Positions 18,015-27,068 of a stretch of 64,000 nt of DNA are shown in pieces. The stretch's first letter is position 1. Each line of letters opens with the position of its first letter. The notes under the pieces are model-generated. The model saw only the letters and a list, made by a program, of their open reading frames with translations, searched no databases and was not told the origin of the DNA. The translations under genes and the position numbers were made by a program. This DNA is from Bradyrhizobium daqingense (GTDB lineage: Bacteria > Pseudomonadota > Alphaproteobacteria > Rhizobiales > Xanthobacteraceae): positions 5,752,001-5,816,000 of the forward strand of contig NZ_CP088014.1 of assembly GCF_021044685.1 (NCBI RefSeq). The letters run 5' to 3'.

Positions 18015-20459
18015 GTGACCTCCTTCCCGCGCGCCGTATGGCGATCCCTAGGTCTGGTCGTATCCCTGATGGCAGGGCTGTCGATCGGCTGTGCGGCCTT
18101 GGCCAAGCCCAACGAGACGAGCGCGGACGAGGCCAAGAAGTCCGCAAAGCCGGCGGCGGCCAAGGACCAATCCAAAGGAACGGACAAGGGAACCGGCACG
18201 CCCAAGGATTCCGCCAAGGGCGCCAGCAAGGGTGCGACCAGCGCCCCGGCCAAGGATGCCGCCAAGAAACCTGCCAATGACTCCGCCAAGGACAAGCCGG
18301 CGGCGAAACCGGCGGCCGCGTCCAAGCCCGCGGCAGCGTCCAAGCCCGCAGCAGCTGCCCCCGCGCCGAAGCCGCACCCGCCCGCCAGCGGTTCGGCCCC
18401 CAAAGCCGCGCCTGCCCCGGCTTCGACGGCCACGATCAGACCGGCCGCTCCGGCCCCCGCCAGACCCGTCGCAGCTCCGGTGCTAGCTCCTGCGACCCGC
18501 CAGCATGCAGCACCGCGCAAGCCGGTCATCCCGGCCGCGGTCGCAGCGACATCGTCGACGTCGCAGGCCGACAAGGACACGCTGGAGAACGTCATCGAGC
18601 TCGTGCGCAAGCGCAAGGCGGCCGACGCCACCAATTACGCGGCTTCGATCTCCGATCCCGTGGCGCGGAAGCTCGCGGAATGGATCATCCTGCGCAGCGA
18701 GGACAATGGCGCGACGGTGGAGCGCTATCGCGCCTTCATCTCCGCCAATCCAAGCTGGCCCTCGCAGACCTTCCTGCGCCGGCGCCTCGAGGCTGCGATG
18801 TGGGACGATCGGCGCGATGAGTCCGTTGCCTGGTCGTGGTTCGAGAACGAATCTCCGATCTCCGCCAAGGGGCGCTTTACGCTCGCCAGGGCGATGCTGG
18901 CACGCGGCGACCGCGCCAACGCGGAGCGACTGGTGCGCGATGCCTGGCGCAGCGATCCGATGTCGGAGGACACCGAGAACAACGCGCTCGATCAGTTCGG
19001 CGCCCTGCTGACGCCGGGCGATCAGAAGGCGCGGATGGATACCCTGCTCTACGGCAGCGAGAACGAAGCCGCGCTGCGCGCCGCAAAGCGCCTCGGCGCC
19101 GGCTATGTCGCGCTGGCCAAGGCCCGCATCGCCGCCGTCAAGAAGGCGCCGAACGCACGCGCGCTGCTCGACGCGGTGCCGCGCGAGCTGCACAACGATC
19201 CCGGCTTCATTTTCAGCAGGATCCAGCTGCTGCGCCGCGAGGAGAAGTTCACTGAGGCCGCCCAGCTCATGCTGTCGGCGCCGAAGGATCCGGGCCGGCT
19301 GCACAATCTCGACGAATGGTGGATCGAGCGCCGCCTGCTGGCGCGCAAGATGATCGACACCGAGGAATTCCGCAGCGCCTATCTGATCGCACGCGACGCC
19401 GCGCTGCCCTCGCGCGACATCTACAAGACCGAGCAGGAGTTCACCGCGGGCTGGATCGCGCTCCGCTTCCTCAACGATCCCGCGACCGCCGCCCAGCATT
19501 TCGCGCGTATTGGGGTCGGCAGCGTCAATCCGACCGCGCTGGCGCGTGCCGGCTACTGGCAGGGCCGCGCCGCGGAAGCGATGGGCCGCCAACAGGAGGC
19601 CCGCAACGCCTATGCGCGAGCTGCCGAGCAGTCGACCAGCTATTATGGTCAGCTTGCGCGCGCAAAGCTCGGCCTGCCCCAGATCGAGCTCAACCACCAG
19701 CCGCGCGGCCGCGGCGCCGAGCGGCTCGAGATCGTGCGCGCTGCGCAGCTGCTCTACGAGCTCGACGAGCGCGAGATGGCGATACCGCTGCTCGCCGACA
19801 TGGGCGAGAACGGTGATCCCGAGGCGCTTGCCGGTCTCGGCGAGCTGACCCAACGCTACAGCGATGCGCGCGGCATGCTGCTGCTCGGCAAGGCTGCGCT
19901 CAACCGTGGCCTGCCGTTCGACTTCTATGCCTACCCCGTCAACGGCATTCCGCAGTTCACGCCGATCGGCCCCGAGGTCGAGCGCAGCATCATCTACGCC
20001 ATTGCGCGACAGGAGAGCGCGTTCAATCCGTCGGTGGTCTCGCCCGCCCAAGCCTACGGGCTGATGCAGGTGACGCCGGATGCCGCGCGCTATGTCTGCA
20101 AGCGGCATGGGGCGACCTACGATCTAAGCCGGCTGAAGAACGATTCGGTCTACAACGCCACGCTCGGATCGGCCGAGCTCGGCGGACTGCTCGAGGACTA
20201 TCGCGGCTCCTACATCATGACCTTTGCCGCGTACAACGCCGGCCGCGGCAGCGTGAAGAAGTGGGTCGATCGCTACGGCGATCCGCGCGATCCCAAGGTC
20301 GATGCGGTCGACTGGGTCGAGCTGATCCCGTTCTCCGAGACGCGCAACTACGTGCAGCGGATCATGGAGAACCTTCAGGTCTACCGCGCCCGCTTCGGCG
20401 GCGGCACGCGCCTCCAGATCGAGGCCGATCTGCGCCGCGGCGCCGGCAGCGTGGAATAG
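18015..20459 (+). CDS. Soluble lytic murein transglycosylase, Slt70 type
   Basis: Cleaves the MurNAc-GlcNAc bond of peptidoglycan with anhydro-sugar formation. 814 residues from the GTG at 18015, which begins directly with a signal peptide (TSFPRAVWRSLGLVVSLMAGL, cleavage near ALA). Residues about 35-180 are a low-complexity Lys/Ala/Pro/Ser linker, then a helical superhelix (U/L domains) to about 640, and a C-terminal SLT domain with the catalytic glutamate in ARQESAFNPSV, AYGLMQVTPDA and FAAYNAGRGSVKKW. The long disordered linker is not present in E. coli Slt70 and may let the enzyme span the periplasm; that role is inference. Confidence 0.93.
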   Translation: MTSFPRAVWRSLGLVVSLMAGLSIGCAALAKPNETSADEAKKSAKPAAAKDQSKGTDKGTGTPKDSAKGASKGATSAPAKDAAKKPANDSAKDKPAAKPAAASKPAAASKPAAAAPAPKPHPPASGSAPKAAPAPASTATIRPAAPAPARPVAAPVLAPATRQHAAPRKPVIPAAVAATSSTSQADKDTLENVIELVRKRKAADATNYAASISDPVARKLAEWIILRSEDNGATVERYRAFISANPSWPSQTFLRRRLEAAMWDDRRDESVAWSWFENESPISAKGRFTLARAMLARGDRANAERLVRDAWRSDPMSEDTENNALDQFGALLTPGDQKARMDTLLYGSENEAALRAAKRLGAGYVALAKARIAAVKKAPNARALLDAVPRELHNDPGFIFSRIQLLRREEKFTEAAQLMLSAPKDPGRLHNLDEWWIERRLLARKMIDTEEFRSAYLIARDAALPSRDIYKTEQEFTAGWIALRFLNDPATAAQHFARIGVGSVNPTALARAGYWQGRAAEAMGRQQEARNAYARAAEQSTSYYGQLARAKLGLPQIELNHQPRGRGAERLEIVRAAQLLYELDEREMAIPLLADMGENGDPEALAGLGELTQRYSDARGMLLLGKAALNRGLPFDFYAYPVNGIPQFTPIGPEVERSIIYAIARQESAFNPSVVSPAQAYGLMQVTPDAARYVCKRHGATYDLSRLKNDSVYNATLGSAELGGLLEDYRGSYIMTFAAYNAGRGSVKKWVDRYGDPRDPKVDAVDWVELIPFSETRNYVQRIMENLQVYRARFGGGTRLQIEADLRRGAGSVE

Positions 20460-20877
20460 CGACATTCTCCTCTGATCTGCTGTCGGAGCATCGGCCGCGA
20501 GCGATGCCGCCGGGCCCTTGAGTCTTTCGAACGACGTACGAAGCTGTCGCGCACGAAGCTCAGGCGCTTCTTTGCGACGCGTATCTCGAGCGAGAGCCAT
20601 CGAGCTCGCGGGGCACGTCGACAAGCTCACGAGGGTGCGGACGTTCGCTGGTACGAGCCGCCTGCTGCTGCAGAATCGGATCAGCCAGGTGTTCTGCTGG
20701 GCGACGGCCGTCCGCAAGTCGCAGAGGTCCTGTGTCGCGGATGGCCGCAGGCGCCAAGATCCCCTCCAATATCGGGGCCACCGGATCGTCACGATATCCG
20801 ATCGACGTAGGGGCAGGCCGAGTTGCGCGCGGCGGCAGGAAGCGAGAGCTCAGCATTCGCGGCGATAAGAGCGTCCC
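20460..20877. other. Gene-poor gap between slt and the porin terminator
   Basis: About 420 bases between convergent genes. Frames of 98-220 codons exist on both strands but have no plausible ribosome binding site and no recognisable domain, and they overlap one another. Composition is near that of the neighbours. A decayed gene is possible; I can identify nothing specific. Confidence 0.4.
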
Positions 20878-20915
20878 ATAAAAGAAGAGCCCCGGCGGTT
20901 TCCCGCCGGGGCTCT
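20878..20915 (-). terminator. Rho-independent terminator of the porin gene
   Basis: AGAGCCCCGGCGG (20,886-20,898) pairs with its complement ending at 20,915 around a short loop; on the minus strand it is followed by TCTTTTATG. It starts about 21 bases after the porin stop. Confidence 0.9.
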
Positions 20916-20936
20916 CTGTCAGTCGTTAGACCGAAC

Positions 20937-22508
20937 TTACCAGTTGCGCTGAGCGCGGAGGAGCAGGGTGATGGTGTCCTGATCCTTCAGCTCGTACACG
21001 GCAGGCGGCTTGGCCGTCGCGCCGGCACCAGCGTAAGCAACAGTGCCCGAGTACTTCTGATCCAGATGGGTCCAGTTCAGGTCAGCCGAGAACGTCAGGT
21101 TCTTGACCGGAGTCCAGCGGGTGATGATGCCGATCTGGCCGATGGCGAAGTCAGGGTTACAACCCGTGACACCGGCGAGACCGCCGAACACGCCGCCTGC
21201 ACCGCCAGCGCCGCAGAGAGCGGTCTTGGCGAGCGTGCCGAACTGCGCCTGAGCGTAGGCACCGTAGAGCGCGGTGTTCCAGTAGGGATCCCAGTTGTGG
21301 GTGTAGGCGCCACGGAAGCCCCAGGTCTTGACCGTCTCCTGCTGGCTGCCGGTGATGAACACCGTATCCGGAGCGGTGGCAAAGCCGACGCTCTGGTACG
21401 CGATGCCCGAGTTGCCGAACATCGAGTAGCTGCCGCCCGACAGGTTCTGGAAGTTGTAGCGGGTCGCACCGTCGGTGTAGACGCCCGAAATGTTGATCAC
21501 GTCACCCGCACCGGTCGGGATGTTCTTGATCGACAGAGCGAGCTGAACCGCCCAGCCCCACTTGTCGTCGGGGTGGCCAGTCGGCTCGGTCGCGCCGTAG
21601 TAAGCGACGTGGTTGTCATGCGCAGCGACCGACGCCTGGAAGAGACCCCAAGCCTGATCGACACGAACCATACCGACGAGGTTCGGCGAGCGCGAACCGC
21701 CGATGGCGTTCGAGCCATACGAACCGCCGATCATGCCAGCCGCAGTCGCGCCGGTCATGTTCAGGTTGCCGGCCTGGTAGTAGGCCGTCGCGTCTTCCGC
21801 CGAGAACGACGCCGTGATGCCCTGACCGAAGTCAGCGGTGTAGGTGAACTGGTTGACACCAGTGACCGTGCCGCTGCCGCCGACGAGGCTGTCGAAGTTG
21901 TTGCCGGGATAGTTGGTCCAGGGCGCGTCGAACTGCGACACGGCCTTACCCATCGTGAAGCCGGCGAACTGGATGAACGCGTAGTACACGCCGAGCGAAC
22001 CGGCCGAGGTGTTGCCATCGGTGCCGTTGACCGACGTGCCAACGAGAGCAGGCGTCGCACCCGAGGTGTTGAGGCCGATCGCACCGCTGTAGACCGTCGC
22101 GCCGGTCGCGCTGCCCGTGCCGGAGTAGTTGCCGGTCGTCCAGGAGAACACGCCGTCGAAGAAGGTACGGACGACGCCGTACTCGGTCGCAGTGCGGGTG
22201 TCGATGTTGAGGTCTTCACGAGCACGCATCGTGTAGTAGTTCGTCAGGCGGTTGCGCGCACCGTTGTTGCCGGTGAGCTGGCCGCTGAAGACCGAGTTGG
22301 TGTTCAGCGCGACTTCAGCGCGCAGATAACCACCCAGCTTGATGCAGGTATCGGTGCCAGGGATGTAGTAGAAACCCGCGCCGTACAGGGAGCAGATCTT
22401 CACGTATTCGACCGCCTTGGCCTTCACGGGCAGATCGGCTGCCTGTGCTCCGCCCACGGCGATCAGACCCGCCGCTGAGCCGAGCAAAAGGCTCTTAACC
22501 AACTTCAT
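20937..22508 (-). CDS. Outer-membrane porin, Porin_2 family
   Basis: A rhizobial/brucella-type general porin (Porin_2, related to Omp2b), 523 residues. The ATG at 22508 has GGAGG six bases upstream and starts a signal peptide (MKLVKSLLLGSAAGLIAVGGAQA). The mature protein begins ADLPVKAKAVEYVKIC, which with the second cysteine in PGTDTCIKLGGYLRAE is the family hallmark. The rest alternates short beta-strands with Gly/Asn/Thr-rich loops, ending in a terminal aromatic (RAQRNW) as outer-membrane barrels require. It is probably highly expressed: strong Shine-Dalgarno site, strong terminator, and biased codons. An upstream leader of some 300 bases separates the start from an A/T-rich block. Confidence 0.94.
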   Translation of the reverse strand: MKLVKSLLLGSAAGLIAVGGAQAADLPVKAKAVEYVKICSLYGAGFYYIPGTDTCIKLGGYLRAEVALNTNSVFSGQLTGNNGARNRLTNYYTMRAREDLNIDTRTATEYGVVRTFFDGVFSWTTGNYSGTGSATGATVYSGAIGLNTSGATPALVGTSVNGTDGNTSAGSLGVYYAFIQFAGFTMGKAVSQFDAPWTNYPGNNFDSLVGGSGTVTGVNQFTYTADFGQGITASFSAEDATAYYQAGNLNMTGATAAGMIGGSYGSNAIGGSRSPNLVGMVRVDQAWGLFQASVAAHDNHVAYYGATEPTGHPDDKWGWAVQLALSIKNIPTGAGDVINISGVYTDGATRYNFQNLSGGSYSMFGNSGIAYQSVGFATAPDTVFITGSQQETVKTWGFRGAYTHNWDPYWNTALYGAYAQAQFGTLAKTALCGAGGAGGVFGGLAGVTGCNPDFAIGQIGIITRWTPVKNLTFSADLNWTHLDQKYSGTVAYAGAGATAKPPAVYELKDQDTITLLLRAQRNW

Positions 22509-23306
22509 GTTAAACCTCCAAGTTGCTCTCCAGGGAAGGTCACTGACCCGGACGGCCAATTCCCCAACCCCCTCTAAATCACCGCCTTCGGCTCCTTCGC
22601 GTCTTCGGACACACCCGCATGAACGCGAGGGACTTAAGCGAATGACCTAAACGGGACGACCTTGGGATGCCCCCCTCCGTCGCTCAGTCACAATTACCGA
22701 ACGCCCTTGCACACACAACAACAGAACGCTTCGAAACGGGCCGATAGAGCGTGTTTTCCGACGGGTGTTGCACAAACAACACGCAGATGTGATCTCGCCG
22801 TCCTCACAACATATTGTTTTTGTTTAACTTTTAAAAACGGTTCCGCTCGCCACCAAAGTTCCGCATATGTGGCACCTGCGGCGTCAACCGCCCCTGACGA
22901 GCTCTGACGCAGCTCGAATCGCGGAATCAAAGGAGACTCAAGGGGAAGGAGAAGCACCTTCAGCGACTCTATATTTGACCCAGGCGTGATCAGCTTGGGC
23001 GCACGGCGCGAACAGTCTTTATATGGATGGTGGAATAGCCAGATCGGCACCGGGAGCTCAGCCGGCACAGACGGATTCGGACCCGCGGATCAGGCCACCC
23101 TCGATCGCCATGAAATTCGTCAATAGATCCAGCTTGTTATGAGAGGGTGACCCCTTTCATAAGGGAAACCGTCATTGCCAGGCCTGTCGAACGTTCCCGC
23201 CTTCGAGGCAAACCGCTTCATCTCGAAAATCACTGGGAATATTCGAGCAAAAACACGCTCTTCCAAATTGACCGGCCCAAGCAATTAGATGCATAAGGCT
23301 CGCACC
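22509..23306. promoter_or_regulatory. Long upstream region of the porin gene
   Basis: About 800 bases with no convincing gene. A run rich in A/T at 22,809-22,838 is the best place for a porin promoter. A 6-bp inverted repeat GTGTTG/CAACAC with a 6-base loop lies at 22,765-22,782 between it and the gene. Composition is clearly more AT-rich than the neighbours in 22,690-22,860. The translated frames here have many Cys and Ser and look non-coding. Confidence 0.45.
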
Positions 23307-23396
23307 GGAGAGGTGGCCGAGTGGCTGAAGGCAACGCTTTGCTAAAGCGTCATACGGTCTCAAGCTGTATCGAGGGTTCGAATCCCTCCCTCTCCG
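23307..23396 (+). tRNA. tRNA-Ser (anticodon GCU)
   Basis: A class II tRNA. Acceptor GGAGAGG (23,307-23,313) pairs with CCTCTCC (23,389-23,395), discriminator G at 23,396, and CCA is encoded at 23,397-23,399. The anticodon stem ACGCT/AGCGT encloses loop TTGCTAA with anticodon GCT at 23,341-23,343, reading AGC and AGU codons. A long variable arm and the T loop TTCGAAT are present. Confidence 0.97.
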
Positions 23397-23529
23397 CCAC
23401 CCAACTCCAGAATCAATCCAGATTTGTCCGCTCGCCCGAATGCGGTCGTGTGCCGGGGAAAGCCCCGCCAAGGATCGGCGCCACGAGCCCGGCCCGATTC
23501 GCGCTCACCTTATGATATAGGTCGCAGCT

Positions 23530-23751
23530 CTAACGGCCCGACCGCCAGATCCGCCAATGCGAGGGTGAGATCAGCACCGCTTCGCCGGCCCAGACGTTGA
23601 ACCAGACGCCGGATTGACGCCGGCATGGGAACATCCAGGGCACGACACCCGTCTTGTGCAGACGTCCGAGTTCCAGATCGCAATCGTCGGGCGCGATCTG
23701 AATCGGCAGCCATCGACCCATGTCTGGGCCGTTCTTGTGAGAGTCGCTCAT
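23530..23751 (-). CDS. Small hypothetical protein, Trp-rich
   Basis: 73 residues. The sequence has six tryptophans and a pattern of W-x-PI-x-x-AP near residue 14-21, then FPCRRQSG, W-x-N-V-W and SHWRIW. The WLPI..AP opening and the spaced tryptophans recall short conserved proteins of the kind labelled DUF551-like, but the match is too weak to name. It lies between tRNA-Ser and the Sel1-like gene, on the same strand as the latter. Coding is supported by its conserved-looking pattern and reasonable composition; function unknown. Confidence 0.55.
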   Translation of the reverse strand: MSDSHKNGPDMGRWLPIQIAPDDCDLELGRLHKTGVVPWMFPCRRQSGVWFNVWAGEAVLISPSHWRIWRSGR

Positions 23752-23846
23752 GCGACACCGGTGTAGACACCGGCAGAACGCAGGAACTTGATTCTCCGCA
23801 ACCCGATCGCCCCGTGAGAACACGGGGCCGGATGCGATTCTCAAGC

Positions 23847-24113
23847 TCAGTGGGCTGAGACCCACGCCCTCGCCTCGCGCTGCGCGGCCGAGATCTCGGC
23901 CTCCGACATCTGCCCGGCGACTTCCTGGCGGAGCGCGACGGCGTCCTTGCGGCCCTTGAGCGCGGCGAGGTTGAACCATTTGTGTGCGGCGATCAGATCG
24001 ACGAGGCCGGCGCGGCCGCTCGCCCAGTAGATCCCGCGCTCGAACAGCACGTCCGAGAGCGCGCTTGCGTCGATCGGCGTCGCCGTCTCCAGATCGAAAG
24101 TACCCTGAAACAT
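23847..24113 (-). CDS. Sel1-like repeat small protein
   Basis: 88 residues containing a single Sel1/TPR-like helical repeat: ALSDVLFERGIYWASG pairs with DLIAAHKWFNLAALKGRKDA, where AHKWFNLAA and the spaced Gly/Ala are the Sel1 pattern. The C-terminal helix MSEAEISAAQREARAWV is also typical. AAAGGGGATG precedes the ATG. Proteins with one or two such repeats usually act as protein-binding adaptors. No signal peptide. Partner unknown. Confidence 0.8.
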   Translation of the reverse strand: MFQGTFDLETATPIDASALSDVLFERGIYWASGRAGLVDLIAAHKWFNLAALKGRKDAVALRQEVAGQMSEAEISAAQREARAWVSAH

Positions 24114-24235
24114 GTCGCATCCCCTTTATTCTTATGCCGCCTCGTTCCCCCGAGCGCGGCTCCCGTCCAAATCGTTGTTCAACTCATCCCCGGGCCTTCT
24201 TGCCCATGCCGTTTGCCGGCTCGTTGGAGGCGATG

Positions 24236-24394
24236 ATGGCGGGCAAATTTGAATGGCAGTTTAAGTATCGCGATGAAGCAGACGTAAACGCGGACGCGCG
24301 GCGCCGACGCGCTGAATCCACGAAGTCCCTGATTTGCAGGCACTTCTGCGATTCGTCAGATTCCGTTTACCGCAGGATTTCAGGACATCGATAA
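24236..24394 (+). CDS. Doubtful short open frame
   Basis: 52 residues starting MAGKFEWQFKYRDEADV with GGAGG five bases before the ATG. It is charged (ARRRRAE) and ends in ISGHR. The Shine-Dalgarno site is the only real support; there is no family match I can name, and it may be chance. Confidence 0.2.
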   Translation: MAGKFEWQFKYRDEADVNADARRRRAESTKSLICRHFCDSSDSVYRRISGHR

Positions 24395-24496
24395 CCATCG
24401 CGCGCGGTCGGATGCATCATGGCGTATCGCGCGCCACTCATCGTCGTCACCCACGCAGGCGGGGCAATCGCATATGGGCGCGATTTCGCCTGTGGC

Positions 24497-24539
24497 CATC
24501 CTTCGAGACGCCCGCCGTTGGCGGGCCCTCAGGATGAGG
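24497..24539. repeat. Dispersed palindromic repeat, family E
   Basis: CATCCTTCGAGACGCCCGCC is followed after TTG by GCGGGCCCTCAGGATGAGG. The arms pair imperfectly: CGCCCGCC with GGCGGGC at the core and CATCCT with AGGATG outside. This resembles a palindrome seen repeatedly in bradyrhizobial chromosomes. Confidence 0.6.
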
Positions 24540-24924
24540 ATCAAGTGCGCGGCTGTCGTTTCAACGCGCACCGAGGCTGCTTCGCCCTCCTGGCAAAGCA
24601 AAGACGTCAGCGCGGCAACGCCACCGTCAGATCAGCAATGTGGGGAAAAGGAATGCCGGCAATACCCCGGCCTCAGGAGAACGAGGGCGTCGGCGAACAC
24701 GTCAGGACCAGATTCCACATTGGCCCGAAGGCCGCTCGTGAAATTGCGGAGCCCCTTGCGGAGAACCACACCGAACGAAGAAAACTCGTTTCTTCTGCCG
24801 GACCGCGCAAGAGCGATCCGACCGTTGACCTGATGTCTCGCCGACACCCTCTATCGTCGACCAGGACCTTTAGAAGGCGCTGATGACGTGCCGGCTCATG
24901 GAGCCGGCAACTTCAGAAGCGAAG

Positions 24925-25017
24925 TTACTTCTTCTTCTTCGCGACCTTGCGGGTCTTCTTCGCAGTCTTCTTCACTGCGCTCTTCGCCTTCTTCGCCTTC
25001 TTCGCTTTCTTGGCCAT
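24925..25017 (-). CDS. 30-residue lysine/alanine-rich basic peptide
   Basis: A complete gene of 31 codons with GGAGG six bases before the ATG. The product starts MAKKAKKAKKAKSAVKK and ends KVAKKKK: 16 of 30 residues are Lys, 7 are Ala, with one Arg and no acidic residue. This is the composition of histone H1-like C-terminal tails (AAKK/AKKA repeats), which bind DNA or RNA without specificity. It has no globular domain. Codons alternate AAG with GCC/GCG, which fits expressed genes of this genome. Role as a nucleoid-associated or ribosome-associated peptide is inference; it is too short for most gene callers. Confidence 0.7.
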   Translation of the reverse strand: MAKKAKKAKKAKSAVKKTAKKTRKVAKKKK

Positions 25018-25537
25018 GTTGCCCTCCGATGTGTGAGATGGCTTTAATCGCTGCGTGCACTCGGGGATCGAATGCACTTCATCCCGAATACACCAACACG
25101 AAGAAAAAAACAGCGTCTCGCTTAAAGAAGTGTTGACGACGCAACGCGCGTGCGCTTGGCCAGCGCGACGCAAGCGCACCGCATGAGGTGTTCGTGCGAT
25201 CGCAGTGAACGCCTACACTGTCGCCGTTTGCGAGCGATGCGATTGCAGAAAAACACTACGCAGCAAGTATTTTTCTGCACGCGCGCATCGCGCATGATCG
25301 ACGTGCACACGTGCATCGTAGATCGTGCGATCGCCTCGCAAAGGCGTTTCGCGGACTCTGAGTCGCGATTTTTGGCAACGAAAATATTTTCATGCTTAAC
25401 GGCGCGAACGCTCGTCGGAGCGTGCGCAAGCCGCCGTTTTGCGCGAATCGCGTGACGGCGATTCGGTCGCCGCATCACCGTCGATGGGGATGAAGTTCGC
25501 CGATCGAGGATGCGCGCGAGCGTCGCACCGGGGCGAC
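25018..25537. other. Palindrome-rich non-coding segment
   Basis: About 520 bases between the lysine-rich gene and the gatB terminator. It contains perfect palindromes TGCGATCGCA (25,195-25,204), GCGATCGC (25,327-25,334) and GAAAATATTTTC (25,380-25,391), the inverted repeat at 25,244-25,279, and many ATCG/GTGCAC elements. Overlapping frames of 100-118 codons on both strands are rich in Arg and Cys and look like chance. It must carry the promoter of the lysine-rich gene; a structured RNA is possible but not shown. Confidence 0.4.
25244..25279. repeat. Perfect 10-bp inverted repeat
   Basis: TGCAGAAAAA (25,244-25,253) and TTTTTCTGCA (25,270-25,279) with a 16-base loop. Each arm has a run of five A or T, so it can act as a hairpin in either transcript direction. 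Confidence 0.65.
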
Positions 25538-25573
25538 AAAAGCGAGGTGACGATGCGCGTCTGTCACCTCGCT
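25538..25573 (-). terminator. Rho-independent terminator of the gat operon
   Basis: AGCGAGGTGAC (25,541-25,551) pairs perfectly with GTCACCTCGCT (25,563-25,573) around an 11-base loop, and the minus-strand transcript continues TTTTGTCG. It begins 17 bases past the gatB stop. Confidence 0.88.
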
Positions 25574-25589
25574 CGAACGTGTGAGGCTA

Positions 25590-27068
25590 CTAGACGCCGA
25601 GCTTGGACTTGAGCAGCTCGTTAACGCTCTGCGGGTTGGCCTTGCCGCCGGACGCCTTCATCACCTGGCCGACGAACCAGCCGAGCGACTGCGGCTTGTC
25701 CTTCACCTGCGCGGCCTTGTCGGGATTGGCCGCGATGATGTCGTCGACAACCTTTTCGATCGCCGAAAGATCCGTGACCTGCTTCATGCCGCGGCTTTCC
25801 ACCAGCGCGCGGGGATCGCCGCCCTCCTGCCAGACGATCTCGAACAGATCCTTGGCGATCTTGCCGGAGATCGTGCCTTCGCCGATCAGGTCGATGATCG
25901 CTGCGAGCTGCTCGGCGTTGACCGGAGAGGCCGTAATATCCCTGCCTTCCTTGTTGAGACGGCCGAACAGCTCGTTGATCACCCAATTCGCCGCCATCTT
26001 GCCGTCACGCGCGCGGTTGCCGAGCCTGTCGAGCACCGTCTCGTAGAATACCGCACTCTCGCGCTCGGCGACCAGCACGCTCGCATCATACGCCGACAGG
26101 CCGAAATCGGCGACGAAGCGCGTCTTCTTCTGGTCCGGCAGCTCCGGCAGCTTCGCCTTCAGCTCGTCGACGAAGTCCTGGCTGAACTCCAGCGGCAGCA
26201 GGTCGGGATCGGGGAAGTAACGGTAGTCGTGCGCCTCTTCCTTCGAGCGCATCGAGCGCGTCTCGCCCTTGTTGGGATCGTAGAGCCGCGTCTCCTGGTC
26301 GATCGCCCCACCCTCCTCGATGATCTCGATCTGGCGCCGCGCTTCGTACTCGATCGCCTGGCCAATGAAGTTGATCGAGTTCATGTTCTTGATCTCGCAG
26401 CGCGTGCCGAGCGGCCCGCCGGGCTTCCGCACCGAGACGTTGACGTCGGCGCGCAGGCTTCCCTTCTCCATGTCGCCGTCGCAGGTGCCGAGATAGCGCA
26501 GGATGGAGCGCAGCTTGGTCACATAGGCCTTGGCCTGCTCGGCGTCGCGGATGTCGGGCTTGGAGACGATCTCCATCAGCGCCACGCCGGAGCGATTGAG
26601 ATCGACATTGGACATGGTCGGCGATCGGTCGTGCAGCAACTTGCCGGCGTCCTGCTCCAGATGCAGCCGCTCGATGCCGATGCTGACGCTGCGGCCGCCA
26701 TCGAGCTCGACCAGCACCTCGCCCTCGCCGACGATCGGAGACTTGTACTGGCTGATCTGGTAACCCTGCGGCAGGTCCGGATAGAAATAATTCTTGCGGT
26801 CGAATACCGAACGCAGATTGATCTTCGCATTGAGCCCGAGCCCGGTCCGGACAGCCTGTCTGACGCATTCCTCGTTAATGACGGGCAGCATGCCGGGCAT
26901 CGCGGCGTCCACCAGCGACACATGGCTGTTCGGCTCGCCTCCGAACGCGGTCGAGGCGCCCGAGAAAAGCTTCGAGTTAGACGTCACCTGGGCATGGATC
27001 TCCATGCCGATTACCATCTCCCAGTCACCGGTGGCGCCCTTGAGAAGCTTGTGCGTGGCCGTGCTCAT
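25590..27068 (-). CDS. gatB: Asp/Glu-tRNA(Asn/Gln) amidotransferase subunit B
   Basis: GatB binds misacylated Glu-tRNA(Gln) or Asp-tRNA(Asn), activates the side chain with ATP and accepts ammonia from GatA. 492 residues. The ATG at 27068 overlaps the upstream stop as ATGA and has GGGAGC before it, so a longer in-frame extension is rejected. Motifs: [20 protein letters not shown] at the start, the PET112 block [33 protein letters not shown], and the C-terminal GatB/YqeY domain with [16 protein letters not shown] at the end. The final gene of gatC-gatA-gatB and followed by a terminator. Confidence 0.97.
   Translation of the reverse strand: MSTATHKLLKGATGDWEMVIGMEIHAQVTSNSKLFSGASTAFGGEPNSHVSLVDAAMPGMLPVINEECVRQAVRTGLGLNAKINLRSVFDRKNYFYPDLPQGYQISQYKSPIVGEGEVLVELDGGRSVSIGIERLHLEQDAGKLLHDRSPTMSNVDLNRSGVALMEIVSKPDIRDAEQAKAYVTKLRSILRYLGTCDGDMEKGSLRADVNVSVRKPGGPLGTRCEIKNMNSINFIGQAIEYEARRQIEIIEEGGAIDQETRLYDPNKGETRSMRSKEEAHDYRYFPDPDLLPLEFSQDFVDELKAKLPELPDQKKTRFVADFGLSAYDASVLVAERESAVFYETVLDRLGNRARDGKMAANWVINELFGRLNKEGRDITASPVNAEQLAAIIDLIGEGTISGKIAKDLFEIVWQEGGDPRALVESRGMKQVTDLSAIEKVVDDIIAANPDKAAQVKDKPQSLGWFVGQVMKASGGKANPQSVNELLKSKLGV

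Larger units (their letters stand above)
24114..24924. other. Gene-poor gap with a short repeat
   Basis: About 810 bases with weak coding potential. It holds the family E repeat (24,497-24,539) and one short plus-strand frame with a fair ribosome binding site (24,236-24,394). Other frames cross the repeat and show no domain. No tRNA or terminator was recognised. Confidence 0.4.

Noticed and set aside
20823-22478. Plus-strand frame of 551 codons
   Set aside because: Antisense of the porin gene, which has the signal peptide, ribosome binding site and terminator.
23454-23467. CGGGG/CCCCG hairpin after tRNA-Ser as a terminator
   Set aside because: Stem of only five pairs and no T-run; not enough to list as a feature.
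23172-23471. Minus-strand frame of 99 codons across tRNA-Ser with GRDSNPR in its translation
   Set aside because: It is the antisense of the tRNA gene. The SNPR/GRDSNPR pattern is a well-known false protein produced by translating tRNA-Ser loci backwards.
23307-23530. tRNA-Ser as an integration site for an island
   Set aside because: The genes beside it are small and ordinary, no integrase is present, and I found no second copy of the tRNA 3' end in the window.
25122-25478. Opposed frames of about 100-118 codons in the palindrome-rich block
   Set aside because: They overlap on both strands, have no ribosome binding site, and are rich in Arg, Cys and Ser as expected by chance.
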